Shown here: positions 1-12,439 of the stretch, piece by piece
How the letters are laid out: every line of letters begins with the position of its first letter
Numbering within the stretch: position 1 is the first letter of the stretch
Assembly (NCBI RefSeq): GCF_023159225.1
Contig: NC_063172.1
Span: 40,181,832-40,245,831, forward strand
Direction of reading: 5' to 3'
DNA from: Perognathus longimembris pacificus
Taxonomy: Eukaryota; Chordata; Mammalia; Rodentia; Heteromyidae
DNA: 64,000 nt
Made by a program: the position numbers and the translations under genes
Notes under the pieces: generated by a model
Databases searched by the model: none
What the model saw: only the letters and a program-made list of their open reading frames with translations
What the model was told of the DNA's origin: nothing

Positions 1-299
1 GAAGAAAAAAGAAGCAAAAGGATTACAAAACTCATTTTTTTGTTATATTTCTTATTACAATACCACTCCTATGGAATCTATACTAGAAGACATTTCTAGA
101 GTCTCATGAACTTCTCTGCCAGGGTTGATGTCAAACCGTGGCTCTCCAAATTTCATTTTTATGAGTAGTTAGGATTATAGGCATCAGTCACTGACGTCTA
201 GATACATCAGGAATTATTGTACATTCCATTGAATTGTTTTCTAGAATTTTGACTTAATATTTTTATCCCTCTATCTAGTTTTGCTCAATATGTTTCTGT
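1..299. other. Unassigned AT-rich DNA
   Basis: I see no coding frame, RNA gene or recognisable repeat here. Confidence 0.5.
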
Positions 300-635
300 C
301 AGTTATTGTGTTTGTTCTTTGAGGTTTTGAGATTGAACTCAGGGCCTCACATCTGCTAGGTAGATACTCTATCATTTTAGCCATGTCTCTGGCCCCTTTC
401 TGTATTGGTTATTTTCTAGGTAGTATCTCCCTTTACATAACCAGGCCAGAGTGGTTGTAACTGTCTAACTCATGTTACTCTGCATTGCTGGGATGTCAAT
501 CATTGTGCAAGGCTGTTGTTTGAGATGAACTTTAATACTCATGTTGGCCTCCAATCACAATCCCTGTATCTTTGTTGTCCAGGTTGTTAGGGTTGCAAGC
601 TTGGCCACTATGCTTGGTTATTGTCAAAATTTTAT
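300..635 (-). repeat. Old degenerate B1/ID-type dimeric SINE
   Basis: On the plus strand the order is an ID-like arm (ttgaactcagggcctcac near 332) followed by a decayed 7SL/B1-like arm ending near 620. This is the reverse complement of the B1-left, tRNA-like-right arrangement seen better preserved at 38815-39060. It is strongly diverged and the ends are approximate. Confidence 0.5.
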
Positions 636-672
636 ATGAATCATGGTTTCATACAAGGTATTTCATGCAATG

Positions 673-674
<2 letters not shown>

Positions 675-716
<42 letters not shown>
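675..716. repeat. (GT)n microsatellite
   Basis: About 21 uninterrupted GT dinucleotides, a candidate length-polymorphic locus. Confidence 0.97.
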
Positions 717-718
<2 letters not shown>

Positions 719-1437
719 CAGATATTTGGGCCTTTTAATGTGCTTTGAATTACATGGCAAGGAAATTATCCGTTCTTGAATACTTAGTAATTATTACATT
801 AAAGAAAACTCTCTAATTTGGGAGGGAGATATCGTTTCAAATTTAACTTTTTAATATATTTCAGAAATTTTGCTAACTTAATACTGGATGATTGTTTTTG
901 CCTCTAAACAGACTGACTTGCTTATTTTCATTTTACATTTGAAGTGGCATTTTCTCGTTTCTATAGTGAGGCATTTACAAAGTACATTGCTTCACATTCA
1001 ATTTCCTCCTTTCCTTTTTTAAAAAGTGTTTTTTAGAGAACAGATAATGTCTTGCCTGATTTTGTCATCTTTAAATATGTGTAAAATATATTGTTTCCAA
1101 TTTTATTTGTGATTACTGATAGATAATAAGTAATAGAGGATAGGTGATTATTGAATTATCAGTAATTATCTTTTCAATAATTATTTGTGTGAAAATCCAT
1201 GCTTCTTTTATATTTTGAAATTGTGTTTTTAGCTCTGAGTACTTGTTCTGGTATGTTTTTGGGAATTCAGTACCAATTGATTTGTAGCCTTAGATACTCA
1301 AGATATTTTTCCCTGGTACTGTAGGTGTCAACGACAGTTTGCTGGGTGGCACTTCTGAGCATACAATATTCTTATCAGGAAGAACATCATTCTTATTTGG
1401 GAGCAGCTACTTGAAACTTCCTGGCCTACATTACTTG
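717..1437. other. Unassigned AT-rich DNA
   Basis: No feature could be supported. Confidence 0.5.
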
Positions 1438-1520
1438 GTCATTTTGGCAGAACAGGAATTTAAACTCAGGGCCTCATGCTTTGTAGACATGTTCACTTGA
1501 GCCACACCTCCAGCTCTGAT
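1438..1520 (-). repeat. ID-like SINE fragment
   Basis: The string aaactcagggcctcatgctttg followed by a cacttgagccaca-type motif is the reverse complement of a tRNA-derived arm. Only one arm is recognisable. Confidence 0.45.
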
Positions 1521-3264
1521 TATGTTTTAGTTCCCTTTTTTCTATAAGCAACATAGATTTTATTTTAAACTTATTTTTCCTAGAATATATGGGAATATTT
1601 TTTAAATCTAGAGATAAAACCTTTTTTGCTCATGTGACATTTTTTTTTCAGTTATGTCCTGGTTTTCAACTTTTCTCCTTATAAATATCTACTTCTGAAT
1701 ATTATTATTCAGAATATTGCTACAGTTTTTCTCTAACTTTATTTTGAAGCCTGTCTACCAAGAGTGACGATCAGCTAAAATTGTCAAAAATGTCACAGAA
1801 TTAGGTGATTAACCCTAATCAGGGGATAGTTGATTTAGGTATGTCAGGTAATAGACTTTCTCTTTCTAAAATGCAGCTTAATATTTATTGTGTTGCTTAT
1901 TCCCTTGATTACCTACTTATCTTTGTGAAAAGTGTGTTTTCTATGCAAAGCATGGCAGATGGAATTTCACAATTGGCTTTCATCGTCTGGGTTCTGATTC
2001 AGTCTCCCTGGTATGGTATAATCTATGCCTTAGTGATAGCCTCATTGCCATAGTTATTGTTGAATTTTTTATACATGAAAAAATATAGTTTGGCTGGAAT
2101 TAACTGAGGTATTTCTTTTGCTTTTCTTCTCAAGTTATAGTGACTAAAGAAGAGTCTGCATCTCTTTATTAGGGCATAATAATTAAAAAAAAACCCAAAG
2201 ATAAATCTACCTCCTCCAGTATGCAATAAATCCAGTTAATTTATATTTTTCTTGGGTAACTGAAAGGATTTTTCCCAGATGTACTTAATGGGAAATACCA
2301 CTCAAATACCAAGTTATTTGAACTGTAGCATATTTATTAACTTATATGCTAAGGAAGCTCCATGGCCAATTCTTTCAGTGGCTAGAAGACATTACAACAA
2401 CCAAGGTGTCTTCCCTCTTTACCTCCACCAACTCTGCATGCTGGCTTCTCTCGTCTTTGTTAGAAGATGGCCGTAGGAGCTCCACTCTTCACATCCTCAT
2501 TCAGCTTCATCTGTAGGAAGAAAAGAACCTAATGCTCAACTGTGTCTTAAAGAAGAAGAACTTCTAGTAGAGGTGCCTTCCTATATTTTTAGAGTAAAAA
2601 AGAATCATTACATACTCATTATAAAAAAGACACTACTCTTAGCAAATTCTTTTGTAAAAAGAATGAATTCCTACAACTGGAAATTCGAAATGCTCTCAGC
2701 CCTACATGCACATATATCATCCAGGCAACATAAAACAACAAACAAAAACAAAAATTCCATATCAGGAAGAAGTGTATGGATATCCGTATTTGAAAAGTTC
2801 CCAGTTATCAAATAGCCATATATGGATATTTATTGACTTAAATGTATTCATGTTTCTAATGCCAGCTCTGAGAATAAGACAAGATCCATCATCCTCAGGA
2901 GTGCTTGGCCTCTTCAGACCTGAGGAAAAGCACAATCTCAGGGGAAGGACTATGTGAAGGGAAGCCATTTTTATTCTGTGTGCCACTTTGTGTGCTGGGA
3001 ATTGAAATGTCTTCAGGATTTAGAAGGAAAGATGTTGGTGGGTATACAAATGTATATCACCACTGTGGCTTTGCTCCTTATACTTTGAGCACCTGTGCTG
3101 CTGTTTCAGGTGGACTGATGAATGTAATTAAAATATGCTTCTAGATCTACACCTATCAGAGCTGTAAGGAATAGGGCTTTGGTGTGAGATTTTGTTTTAA
3201 ACCTGCAACACCATTTCAGATATTTAAATTTTTCTATCTCTTTTCAGCTATTTCCCTATGTCAT

Positions 3265-3375
3265 TTACTAGACTAAGTGCTTTGAGACAGACAATACATT
3301 GGTAAGCACCATGGCTGGCCATTGTGAATATGTCTATGAGGTACAGTAGGATCTAGACAAATGTTTGATGAATAT
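3265..3375 (+). repeat. Possible L2 3'-end remnant
   Basis: The order 'actaagtgctttgagacaga ... gtaggatctagacaaatgtttgatgaat' resembles the conserved L2 3' end (start of the unit, then the 'gtaggtgctcaataaatgtttgttgaat' tail). Very old and only weakly supported. Confidence 0.3.
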
Positions 3376-3984
3376 GTGAATATGTTACAATTAAGACCAG
3401 TCTAGTCAAAAGACATGCTTATGTCATGATTTCTTGAAGTAGAATCAGGGATTTCTCGATTCATTTCATTACTGTTATTTATTCTTGATTTAGCCACCAT
3501 TTCTTGTACCCCTCTAATGAGATCATATTATGCTTCTGCTTACAAACTTTCATTGTCTTCCTAACCAATGTAAAATGAAAGTCAATTAACTCCAGAATGA
3601 CCTCGAAGGCTCTGTCCTCTAGAATCTTGGCTTTTTTTGTGTGTGTTTTTGTAAAGCTTCATCTCTTTTTTGTTTTTCTCCATTCAGTGCAATCAAAATC
3701 CACTACCTTTTTTGCTGTTCTTGAACACACTGACTATGTTTATGCTCCTGGCCATTTACTGTTCTTTCCTCTTGGTCTAGTCTGCTTTCTCCATAAGCAA
3801 CCACATATCCCCCACCTTCTCACAGTTTTCACCCTAGCCCAAACATGTCCTTAACAAGAAACTTTCCTGGCCATTCTATTACAACACACATTTTAAACCT
3901 CTGACAGTGCTTTTTCCTCCATATTTTGATTTTTCCTTCATGTTCAATGTCATGAGCATGTATTTGCATGTTTTTATTCCAGCT

Positions 3985-4335
3985 AGATATAGTATCTCAC
4001 AAGACTATAAGGTTGTGAGAGCAAGAATTTCTTGTTTATTTTTAAAAGTCATCTTAAAAAGGTTGTACAAAGGAGTTTCAATGCAACATGTCAGTATGTA
4101 TGAGTATGCAATGCATTTTGATCAGTGTCGCCCTAAGGGCAGGGATTTCATATGTCATAATATATACCTGGACACTTGTAATGGAATGTGCTTGGCATGA
4201 GAGTTGACAGTCAATAAAAACTGATCTTTCTCTGTATTTCATCTTTCCCTGTATGTTTTAGTGATAATGAACATAAAATAAAAGAATTGGTATGATGTTT
4301 AGTCCATGACAGCTGCTCAATAAATAAGGTAAAAC
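3985..4335 (+). repeat. Possible L2 3'-end remnants
   Basis: Two pieces look L2-derived: 'gactataaggttgtgagagcaagaat' near 4003 and 'ctaagggcagggatttcat' near 4132. The latter is followed by 'cttggcatgagagttgacagtcaataaa', and another 'gctgctcaataaat' lies near 4312. Order and orientation fit an ancient L2 3' end in the plus direction. Confidence 0.35.
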
Positions 4336-4703
4336 CTCCAAACATCCCTTGTTTCATATAATTCCCTGAATATCTATGAAAGAACTACCTGTTATGTACA
4401 AGACAATTTTTATGTAGTATAATGATCGAGAAAGCAAAACTCCCTTATTTCAGACATTGCGTTAAACTTTGGGATACACAAACCAATTCCTGTATTTTAA
4501 GTACTGATCAGAATTATTTCACCAATATATAAATTCACTTGCAAATTCTTTCTTGACAGGAATGTCTTTGACCATCTGTCATTTTCTGGGTCACGTTTTT
4601 CTTAGGAATTGAACAACTCTCCAAGGTATGGGTTACAAGTCCACAGTCTAAATTTGTTTTTACTATATAAGCTGCCTCTTTATCATCAAGATTTGCAGCT
4701 AGG

Positions 4704-4910
4704 GAGCTGAGGATATGGCCTAGTGGCAAGAGCGCTTGTCTCTTATACATGAAGGCCTGGGTTCAATTCCCCAGCACCACATATATAGAAAATAGCCAGA
4801 AGTGGCGCTGTGGCTCAAGTGGCAGAGCAAAAAGAAGCCAGGGACAGTGCTCAGGCCCTGAGTCTAAGCCCCAGGACTGGTAAAAACAAAACAAACAAAA
4901 AAACAAAAAA
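4704..4910 (+). mobile_element. IDL-Geo-type dimeric SINE
   Basis: This copy shows the family layout. The left ID-like arm runs from 'gctgaggatatggcctagtgg' with a pol III A-box (tggcctagtgg) and a B-box (ggttcaattcc). The right arm follows ('gaagtggcgctgtggctcaa ... gtctaagccccagg'), then an A-rich tail with C interruptions. It is flanked by a perfect 16-bp direct repeat, aagatttgcagctagg, at 4688-4703 and 4911-4926, showing L1-type insertion. About 15 bp of the right arm (the gtgctagccttga segment) is missing. The family is known from Geomyoidea rodents. Confidence 0.93.
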
Positions 4911-4926
4911 AAGATTTGCAGCTAGG

Positions 4927-5658
4927 CTTATCTGTACATAAACACTGACATATATCTTACTTATTTTTGCTATTATTTTACTTTTACAAAAACAACACAG
5001 AACAAACAACATAAACATCAGTGTAACCAGGTTAGCTGATCAAATATTAACTTTTTTTTATATTTGATTCTCTCTAATAAATTAACTGTTATATAAGCTG
5101 TTGAACACCTCTCCTTACTTTTCTGGACTCTATTATTTCTTGTCTTATAGACAATCCTGTTTTTACTGCTTTTCATTACTATTAACTTTTTACTTTTACT
5201 ACTTAATATATTCTGGATATAAGTAATATATTGTATTTATTCACATTTAAATAAAACAAAAGAAACAAAACAATACCTCAGTGAGAACTTGAGATGTCTA
5301 CTTTCTCTTGACAAATCAGGGAGTCTGGCAAATGTACAGGTGTGTTTCTGGACTGATAGAGGTCTGTCTCCTTGTCCATAGAGTCACATTTAGGAACTAA
5401 TGACTTTATTCCTGGCATGTCTGTCATTCCTATTTCTTTCATAGGTATTCCTATTTTTGATTCTGGTTCTCTGAACTTTAACTTATTTACAATTGTTTCC
5501 CACAGGCTTACATTCCACTTTGCTTCTCAATGGACTGCTATTTACTTCTTCATCCCTATTTTTTAGCTGAAAAAAATGGAAACAAATTTGTACTTTTCTT
5601 CTCATTGCCACCAGGGTCAGTTCACAGAACTTCAGGCAGTGGGCCTAAACTTCCTTTT
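4927..5658. other. Unassigned AT-rich DNA
   Basis: No feature could be supported. Confidence 0.5.
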
Positions 5659-5666
5659 AAAATCAA

Positions 5667-5849
5667 CAAGAGTGCTTGCCTCCTACACATGAAGCTCTTG
5701 GTTTGATTCCCCAGCACCACATATATGGAAAACGGCCAGAAGAGGCACTGTGGCTCAGGTGGCAGAGTGCTAGCCTTGAGCGGGAAGAAGCCAGGGAGGG
5801 TGCTCAGGCCCTGAGTCCAAGGCCCAGGAATGGCCAAAAAAAAAAAAAA
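5667..5849 (+). mobile_element. 5'-truncated IDL-Geo SINE
   Basis: Starts abruptly at 'caagagtgcttgcctcc', so the A-box is lost; the B-box region is changed to ggtttgattcc. Right arm and a 14-A tail are complete. A short direct repeat, aaaatcaa, lies at 5659-5666 and 5846-5853. Confidence 0.88.
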
Positions 5850-5890
5850 TCAAATGCCCTTAGTAATTGCTCTTTTCTTTCTGTTAACAA

Positions 5891-6108
5891 TTTTTTTTTT
5901 TTTTTTTTTTTTTTGGCCAGTCCTGGGCCTTGGACTCAGGGCCTGAGCACTGTCCCTGGCTTCTTCCCGCTTAAGGCTAGCACTCTGCCACTTGAGCCAC
6001 AGCGCCGCTTCTGGCCGTTTTTCTGTATATGTGGTGCTGGGGAATCGAACCTAGGGCCTCGTGTATCCGAGGCAGGCACTCTTGCCACTAGGCTATATCC
6101 CCAGCCCG
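5891..6108 (-). mobile_element. IDL-Geo SINE, young-looking subfamily
   Basis: Full-length reverse copy with a 24-T tail. It carries the variants 'cttcttcccgct' and 'tatccgaggcaggcactc' also seen at 7701 and 13401. Direct repeat tctgttaacaa at 5880-5890 and 6109-6119. Confidence 0.93.
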
Positions 6109-6284
6109 TCTGTTAACAATTTTAATGAGACGGATATTTGGAGAGAAATGTCTTACTCCCTTTTTTGGTCATTAAAAGCTTACTTTAAAATTGTTAAACT
6201 AAATCCCCAGAGTTAACAATCCTGAATCATCAATAGTTTTTAGCTGTGATGTATATGTATTCCTTGTCATTAAAATAAAATTTC

Positions 6285-6533
6285 AAGCTGAGAGTTGGTG
6301 GCTAATATCTGTAATCCTAGCAGCTCAGGAGGCAGGGATCCAAGGATCACAGTTTATAGCTATCTCAGGACGGGAAAGTCTATGAGACTCTTATCTACAA
6401 CTAACCACCAAAAACCCAAATATGCAGCTATGACTCAAATGGTAGAGTAACAATCTTGGGCAAAAATACTCAAGGAGAGCACTTAGAACCTGAGTTCAAG
6501 ACCCAGAATTGGGGCTTACGCATGTATTCATGT
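6285..6533 (+). mobile_element. B1-left/Geo-right dimeric SINE, diverged
   Basis: The left arm reads 'ggtggctaatatctgtaatcctagcagctcaggaggcagggat', a 7SL/B1-like start. The right arm ('gcagctatgactcaaatggtagagtaacaa ... ctgagttcaagacccag') is homologous to the right arm of the IDL-Geo copies. Confidence 0.8.
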
Positions 6534-6551
6534 ACACACACACACACACAC
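6534..6551. repeat. (AC)9 microsatellite
   Basis: Short AC run just 3' of the preceding plus-strand SINE, consistent with origin in its tail. Confidence 0.85.
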
Positions 6552-6707
6552 TCATACCAGATAGATAGTTAATAAAGAGAAAGATTCATGGTGTTATACT
6601 TTAAGATCTAACTAAATCTAGTACCAAAGAATTCTGATTTTATGTTTTAATTACTAATCCATCTTGGGATAAATTTATGACTATCAAGGATAGTATGACA
6701 TATATAC

Positions 6708-6708
6708 T

Positions 6709-6755
<47 letters not shown>

Positions 6756-6756
6756 T
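6708..6756. repeat. (TTTA)n microsatellite
   Basis: About 12 TTTA units immediately before the start of the minus-strand SINE at 6757, where that element's A-rich tail should be. Confidence 0.95.
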
Positions 6757-6985
6757 GCCTGTACTGAGGCTTGAACTCAAGTTCTCACACTCTTGCTTGG
6801 CTTTCTTTCTCAAAGGTTATTTTCTACCACTTGAATTACAGCTTTAGTTTTGGCTTTCTTTCCTGATTAACTATACATTAGTCTCAAACATTTCTGCCCA
6901 TGGTGGCTTTGAATCATTATCCTCAAACTCAGTCTCCTGGTAAGCTAGGCTTACAGGAATGAGCCCCAAGTACCCAGCATAATGT
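6757..6985 (-). mobile_element. B1-left/Geo-right dimeric SINE, old
   Basis: Reverse-complement order: Geo arm ('gcctgtactgaggcttgaactcaa ... ctaccacttgaattacagc') then the B1 arm ending 'aagctaggcttacaggaatgagcc'. Tail replaced by the TTTA repeat. Confidence 0.75.
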
Positions 6986-7126
6986 CAACAATTTATAGTG
7001 ACACTAGGTTGTAAATATAGTATTTTGAATAGTACAAGAACAAAAGAGATATTGGGAAAAAGAACCAGTCATATATGTAATTTCCTGACAACATACTTAC
7101 ATTTCTCTCTAGACCAGCCAATTATT

Positions 7127-7336
7127 TATTTATTTATTTATTTTTGCCAGTCCTGGGGCTTGAACTCAGGGCCTGAGCACTGTCCCTGGATTGTTTTTGC
7201 TCAAGGCTAGCACTCTACCCACTTGAGCCACAGCACCACTTCTAGCCTTTTCTGTATATGTGGTGCTGAGGAATTGAACCCAGGGCTTCATGCATGCCAG
7301 GCAAGCACTCTACCACTAGACCATATTCCTAGCCCT
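7127..7336 (-). mobile_element. IDL-Geo SINE
   Basis: Full-length reverse copy. The tail is TTTA repeats rather than pure T. Perfect 16-bp direct repeat agaccagccaattatt at 7111-7126 and 7337-7352. Confidence 0.93.
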
Positions 7337-7700
7337 AGACCAGCCAATTATTTTCAGCAAATTTAGCTACGTAGTAGCTGACCCAGTAACTACCTTCTTA
7401 ATTTTAGGTCTAAACAGCACCATGCATAGTTCTAGAAGCAATGACAAAGAATTGTGAATTCTTCCATGGGCATGGCCAGCAGAATAGTTCCCAGTATACC
7501 ACCTACAGTTTTCACATTCTTTTAGAAAGGAAGTACATTCCTGATCTGGAGCTGAGGTTCTATTGTGTAAGCTTCTAAGACATGAAGTAAAAGAATGTGG
7601 CATATTTTATTCTTTAATGATAGATTTGTACTTTTTTCTACAATTTTGGTTTGTGATATTGATTTCTTTTTACAAAATTGTATCAGTGCTCATTAGATTT

Positions 7701-7915
7701 TTTTTTTTTTTTTTTTTTTTTTGGCCAGTCCTGGGCCTTGGACTCAGGGCCTGAGCACTGTCCCTGGCTTCTTCCCGCTCAAGGCTAGCACTCTGCCACT
7801 TGAGCCACAGCGCTGCTTCTGGCCGTTTTCTGTATATGTGGTGCTGGGGAATCGAACCTAGGGCCTCGTGTATCCGAGGCAGGCACTCTCGCCACTAGGC
7901 TATATCCCCAGCCCC
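7701..7915 (-). mobile_element. IDL-Geo SINE, young-looking subfamily
   Basis: Full-length reverse copy with a long T tail, sharing 'tatccgaggcaggcactc' and the 'ggctatatcc' variant with the 5891 copy. Direct repeat of about 10 bp (agattttttt) at both ends; it runs into the T tract, so its exact length is uncertain. Confidence 0.92.
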
Positions 7916-7925
7916 AGATTTTTTT

Positions 7926-10233
7926 TAAGAAGCAGAGAAAATGAAAAAAATAAACATGCCTTACAATAGAAAAATACAAAATAGAAAATCAAGGAAAATA
8001 TATGCCAAGGTGACCTTATACTATCATCAGCTTTTCTGGGGAAAAAAGAGGACTTAAATAGCAAAATATACTATTAGATGACATATATGTTTGTCTGTCT
8101 CCTCTGTCATGGATGCTCTAGGGTCATTTACCTAGTTACAGACTTTAGTCTGGATGAGCATAAATCTCTTGATGAAGTAGATTCATTTTCTATCTTGAAA
8201 TAGATTCTTAACTTTCTGTATTTTGGGTAAAATGTACCTGCTGAAATGTGAATTTAAGTGTAATTTCTTTCAAGATTTGAGGGTCATCTGGCTTTCCTTA
8301 ATGAAGACTGTAGGTATGCAGAATTTATAATATACCCTCTAGTAAGTATGCTAATTTAATTATGGTACTATTTTTGTGTCATGATAATGACTGAAAAAAT
8401 TTACAACAAATGTTAAACCTAAGTGCATTTCAAAGGAAAGACATACAACAACTTTGCTTTAAAGGAAACAGTATTTATTAAGAAATTATATGGTAAATTC
8501 TCCTACAGTCTGTGAAGATGGTGTCTTCCATTCACAGCACAAGACAATAGCTAAGAGTATTAGAAAAACACTTGCAATGCATGGGAATGGAGAATCCTAG
8601 GAATAGGAGATAGAATACAGTGATCTATGCACTATTTGAAATGCTGGGATCCATAGACAAGAAAATCATCTTCGTCAATCTACTCATTTGTTTGATGAGT
8701 AAAACCTATTCATGGAATCTCATAGTCATATTGAAGCATTAGGTAATAATTGGATCAGTTCAGTTCCATAAAGCAGTGCATGCTAAATTTAGTCATTGAT
8801 CAGACTAACCATTCTTGCACTGTGGTATCATATCAGAAATAACTGCATTCTGTATTAATAGAAATGGTGCTTATAGAAGGCATAAATATAACTTTTTATG
8901 TTTTTTATCCTAATGATCTGAAGTACTTCAAAGCTTAAATTAAAAATTCACTATAAAAACTAGTATATGTTGTATCTTTTCTATGACATTGCTGGAAATA
9001 AGCTTTAAACATGGGATCACAACATCACTTGACTTTACATATGATCAACAATGAAACATGCTAATCATAAAAATAGCTTTTACAAATATACATTTGTATA
9101 CAGTGTCTCTCTTACCATTTTTAAATGTGCTAAATATCCCTCACAGTTTAAGACCAAAAGAAAACCCTTTCTTAATTAGCAATGGGGTAAACACATTTAT
9201 AGTTTAAAACATAAAAACTCGACAATTGTACAACTCACAACATAGAAGAAATGGAACTTCTAAAATCAAACAATACTGTCCAGTTTATTTATTTGGGGTT
9301 TTATACAAATTGAACCAAAGATGCTGCTATTCAGTAAGAAACCTCCTTTCACATTTCTGGGGGTTGTCACAGTTTCTTTTTTCTGATTTTGCGGCATCAT
9401 ACATCAGATCACTTTATCTGTAGAAACTGAGAAAAGAAAAACTTTTAAAATATAGAGATTTGTGTTTCACTGATATTAGCATGCAAAGATGTAAAGTAGA
9501 TGTTAGGACTAAATCAAGAGAAGGATAAAGGAATACTCAGACCTTTAGGATAATTTTGGCTGTGGATTCTTGGATGAATCATCCTATGCAATCCCCAAAT
9601 TTACTTTTATAGGTAGACTACTTTTTAAAATCCAATTAGTTAGTTGCCTGAGATTAGGAATGACTTTTCAACCTGAGATCTTGTCCATGTCAGAGTAGAA
9701 CCTCTTGAAATCCTAGATATTTCATTTGTCCCTGAGTATTTGTTGACTCTATCAAGAGTGATTATAGAATATTTATCTCCTTTAAGAAACTTTGAACAGT
9801 GTACTTCTTTGTCATTATATCTGGGATGAGACAAAAATTGATATAGGTCTCTGATCAGAGTCATGCAATCTGGATTGCAAAGCAACCCAGCATCAGGAAA
9901 GGTATGGAAAGTCCTCATGAGACAGAACCATCACATAAGCTCTATAGGCCCACTGAGTGAAGGACTGAATTAAGAACGAATGTGAATATGAACACTAAAT
10001 AGTACCAAATTCCATCAGCAGGTGAAAATAATTATGAGGATCTCATCAGGAGTTGTATTAGAATCTGATCAAACTCTAGGTTTTATATTTGGACAGAAAC
10101 CATAATTATACCAATTGGGTTCAGTTGAAAAATGTAAAGATGTCTTAACAGTTAAAGATATGCAAATCAAGGTATGACTTTAAATGGGCATTCCTGATTT
10201 TCTGCCAAATTGAAATGGTCAAGAGTTTTGGAG
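7926..10233. other. Unassigned AT-rich DNA
   Basis: 2.3 kb without a recognisable gene or repeat. The longest open frame (9640-9918, minus) has no splice signals or family resemblance I can see. Confidence 0.5.
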
Positions 10234-10445
10234 GGGCTGGGGGATATGGCCTAGTGGCAAGAGTGCCTGCCTCATATACATGAGGCCCTGGGTTCAATTT
10301 CCCAGCAACACATATACAGAAAATGGCCAGAAGTGGTGCTGTGGCTCAAGTGGCAGAGTGCTAGCCTTGAGCAAAAAGAAGCCAGGGACAGTGTTCAGGC
10401 CCAGAGTCCAAACCCCAGGACTGGCAAAAAAAAAAAAAAAAAAAA
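10234..10445 (+). mobile_element. IDL-Geo SINE
   Basis: Complete both arms and about 20-A tail. The direct repeat is imperfect: aagagttttggag before versus aagaattttagaag after, suggesting moderate age. Confidence 0.92.
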
Positions 10446-10595
10446 AGAATTTTAGAAGTCTCTGATAGAGTATAGAAAAGACTGAGTGTGGTAGTTAGAC
10501 GATAAATATCACACTGAATGGCTATAGTTTCAAGTCTTATGATTAAGCAACCCTACAAGATGAAAGGAAGTCAGTTAACCTAGGTGGTAATTTTT

Positions 10596-10804
10596 TTTTT
10601 TTTTTTTTTTTGGCCAGTCCTGGGCCTTGGACTGAGGGTCTGAGCACTGTCCCTGGCTTCCTTTTGCTCAAGGCTAGCACTCTGCCACTTGAGCCACAGC
10701 GCCCCCTCTGGCCGTTTTCTGTATATGTGGTGCTTGGGAATCGAACCCAGGGCCTCACGTATAGGAGGCAAGCTCTCTTGCCACTAGGCCATATCCCCAG
10801 CCCC
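10596..10804 (-). mobile_element. IDL-Geo SINE
   Basis: Full-length reverse copy. Perfect 17-bp direct repeat cctaggtggtaattttt at 10579-10595 and 10805-10821. Confidence 0.94.
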
Positions 10805-10821
10805 CCTAGGTGGTAATTTTT

Positions 10822-11920
10822 CCACATTACACTTTTCTTATTCATCTAAATTCTTCTGGTCACCTGGGATGCTGTCCTCCTTTGTGAGTCCCTGCTTTTT
10901 CATTCTCAAAGGTTTCAATGTAAGTATATAATGTTTATGAGAACAGAAATCATTATACTAAGAATTATCTTTGTGTTAAGAAAAATATATGCAAACAGTT
11001 CATTATCATTTTTTTTGCTCCTTCATTATAAATGATTATATAAAAATTATTATTGTGGGAAGAATAAAGATAGTTTTGAAAGTAATTTGTGAACTTTGAC
11101 ATGCTTTAACACTGCCAAGCATTTGCCTGTCCCTAGTATAAAACAAAAGCTCCATTAACTTTGCATTGAGAAGTGTTATTAACCATATCATCACATGAAT
11201 ACAATTTTTGGAATAAAAAATAATGAAATATGTGCATAAAATATTTATAGAATTTCCAACTTGAGAAAAGTTCTGGCTTCTAAGGGTCTGGGAAAAATAG
11301 GGCATGCTATGACATTTTTGGTGTTGTTTCTTCATAAAAGACAGCCACTTAAGAAGCTGACTTGTTTAGTATAATGTAAAACTAATTATATTCTCTTGAA
11401 GAGTGGATAATTTATCTTCAGTCTGTATGGGAGCTTCAATGCTTTTAAAACCAATTCTCCTGTTGATGAATGCTTTTTCAACTCCCAATCTCCTTCACTT
11501 ATGAAAAACAAAAAGGGAGTCCCTCAGACGGGAATGGATTCAATTCAATCAAGCAATTTACTTCTCTTTGACAATGGTAGAAAAGAGTGTATTAATCTAC
11601 AGGACAAGCACAGTTAATTTTAAACTTTATGCATTAATACATTTGAAAAGAAATAGAGCAATATCTACAATAAGTATATTTTATTTATAGCTGTGCCAAA
11701 ATTTACATCTTTAGGGAGTCTTGTGACTCTTTAAACATCAGATAATTGGAATTCATAATTAATAAGAAATAAGTCTCGATATTCTATATTTTTAGGTTAC
11801 ATCTTTAAAAGCAAAATGGTGAAAAAAACTATGTGGAAAATAATAAAACATAGCCTTATGACAGGAACTTTCTATTTATTATCACTGCTGTTCACACTTC
11901 TTAAATAATTGCTTACCTAC
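10822..11920. other. Unassigned AT-rich DNA
   Basis: No feature could be supported. Confidence 0.5.
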
Positions 11921-11931
11921 CAACTATTCTT

Positions 11932-12140
11932 TTTTTTTTTTTTTTCTGGCCCGTTCTGGGGCTTGGACTCAGGGCCTGAGCACTGTCCCTGGCTTCTTTT
12001 TGCTCAAGGCTAGCACTCTACCACTTGAGTCACAGCACCACTTCCCGTTATTTTCTATGTATGTGGTGCTGGGGAATCAAACCTAGGGCTTCATGTAGAC
12101 AAGGCAAGCACTCTTGCCAGTAGGCCATATTCCCAGCCCC
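11932..12140 (-). mobile_element. IDL-Geo SINE
   Basis: Full-length reverse copy, somewhat diverged ('ccattccc'-type end). Direct repeat caactattctt at 11921-11931 and 12141-12151. Confidence 0.92.
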
Positions 12141-12439
12141 CAACTATTCTTAAGTAATGTGAATATATTTGGCTTCAGCAAATCTCTCATTTCAAATGAG
12201 GCACAATTTGATTCTAAATAACACAGATTATCAGCATTTACTCTTCATTGTAAGTAAGTTAAAATGTCTATTAAGTTCTTCGGGGCACAATTCCATTCTA
12301 CTTTTTTTCCAGAAGAATCTCATCATAAAATATGTAATGAATGAAAATAAAGATGAGCACTAAATTATTGGAATGGTTACATGAAGGCTACTTCCCCATA
12401 TGTACTTGAGGTGGCTGTAGTTTAATTACAGTAAGGATG

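Larger units (their letters stand above)
1521..4687. other. Mostly unassigned, two L2-like remnants inside
   Basis: Apart from the two L2-like pieces listed separately, no gene, RNA or repeat can be supported. Open frames here are short (under 100 codons), lack splice context and look like chance. Confidence 0.5.

Noticed and set aside
10543..10845. Recurrent frames with MASPGPWTQGLSTVPGF-like or EALGSIPQHHIY-like text
   Set aside because: These recur at many sites because they are translations of the IDL-Geo SINE, not a protein family.
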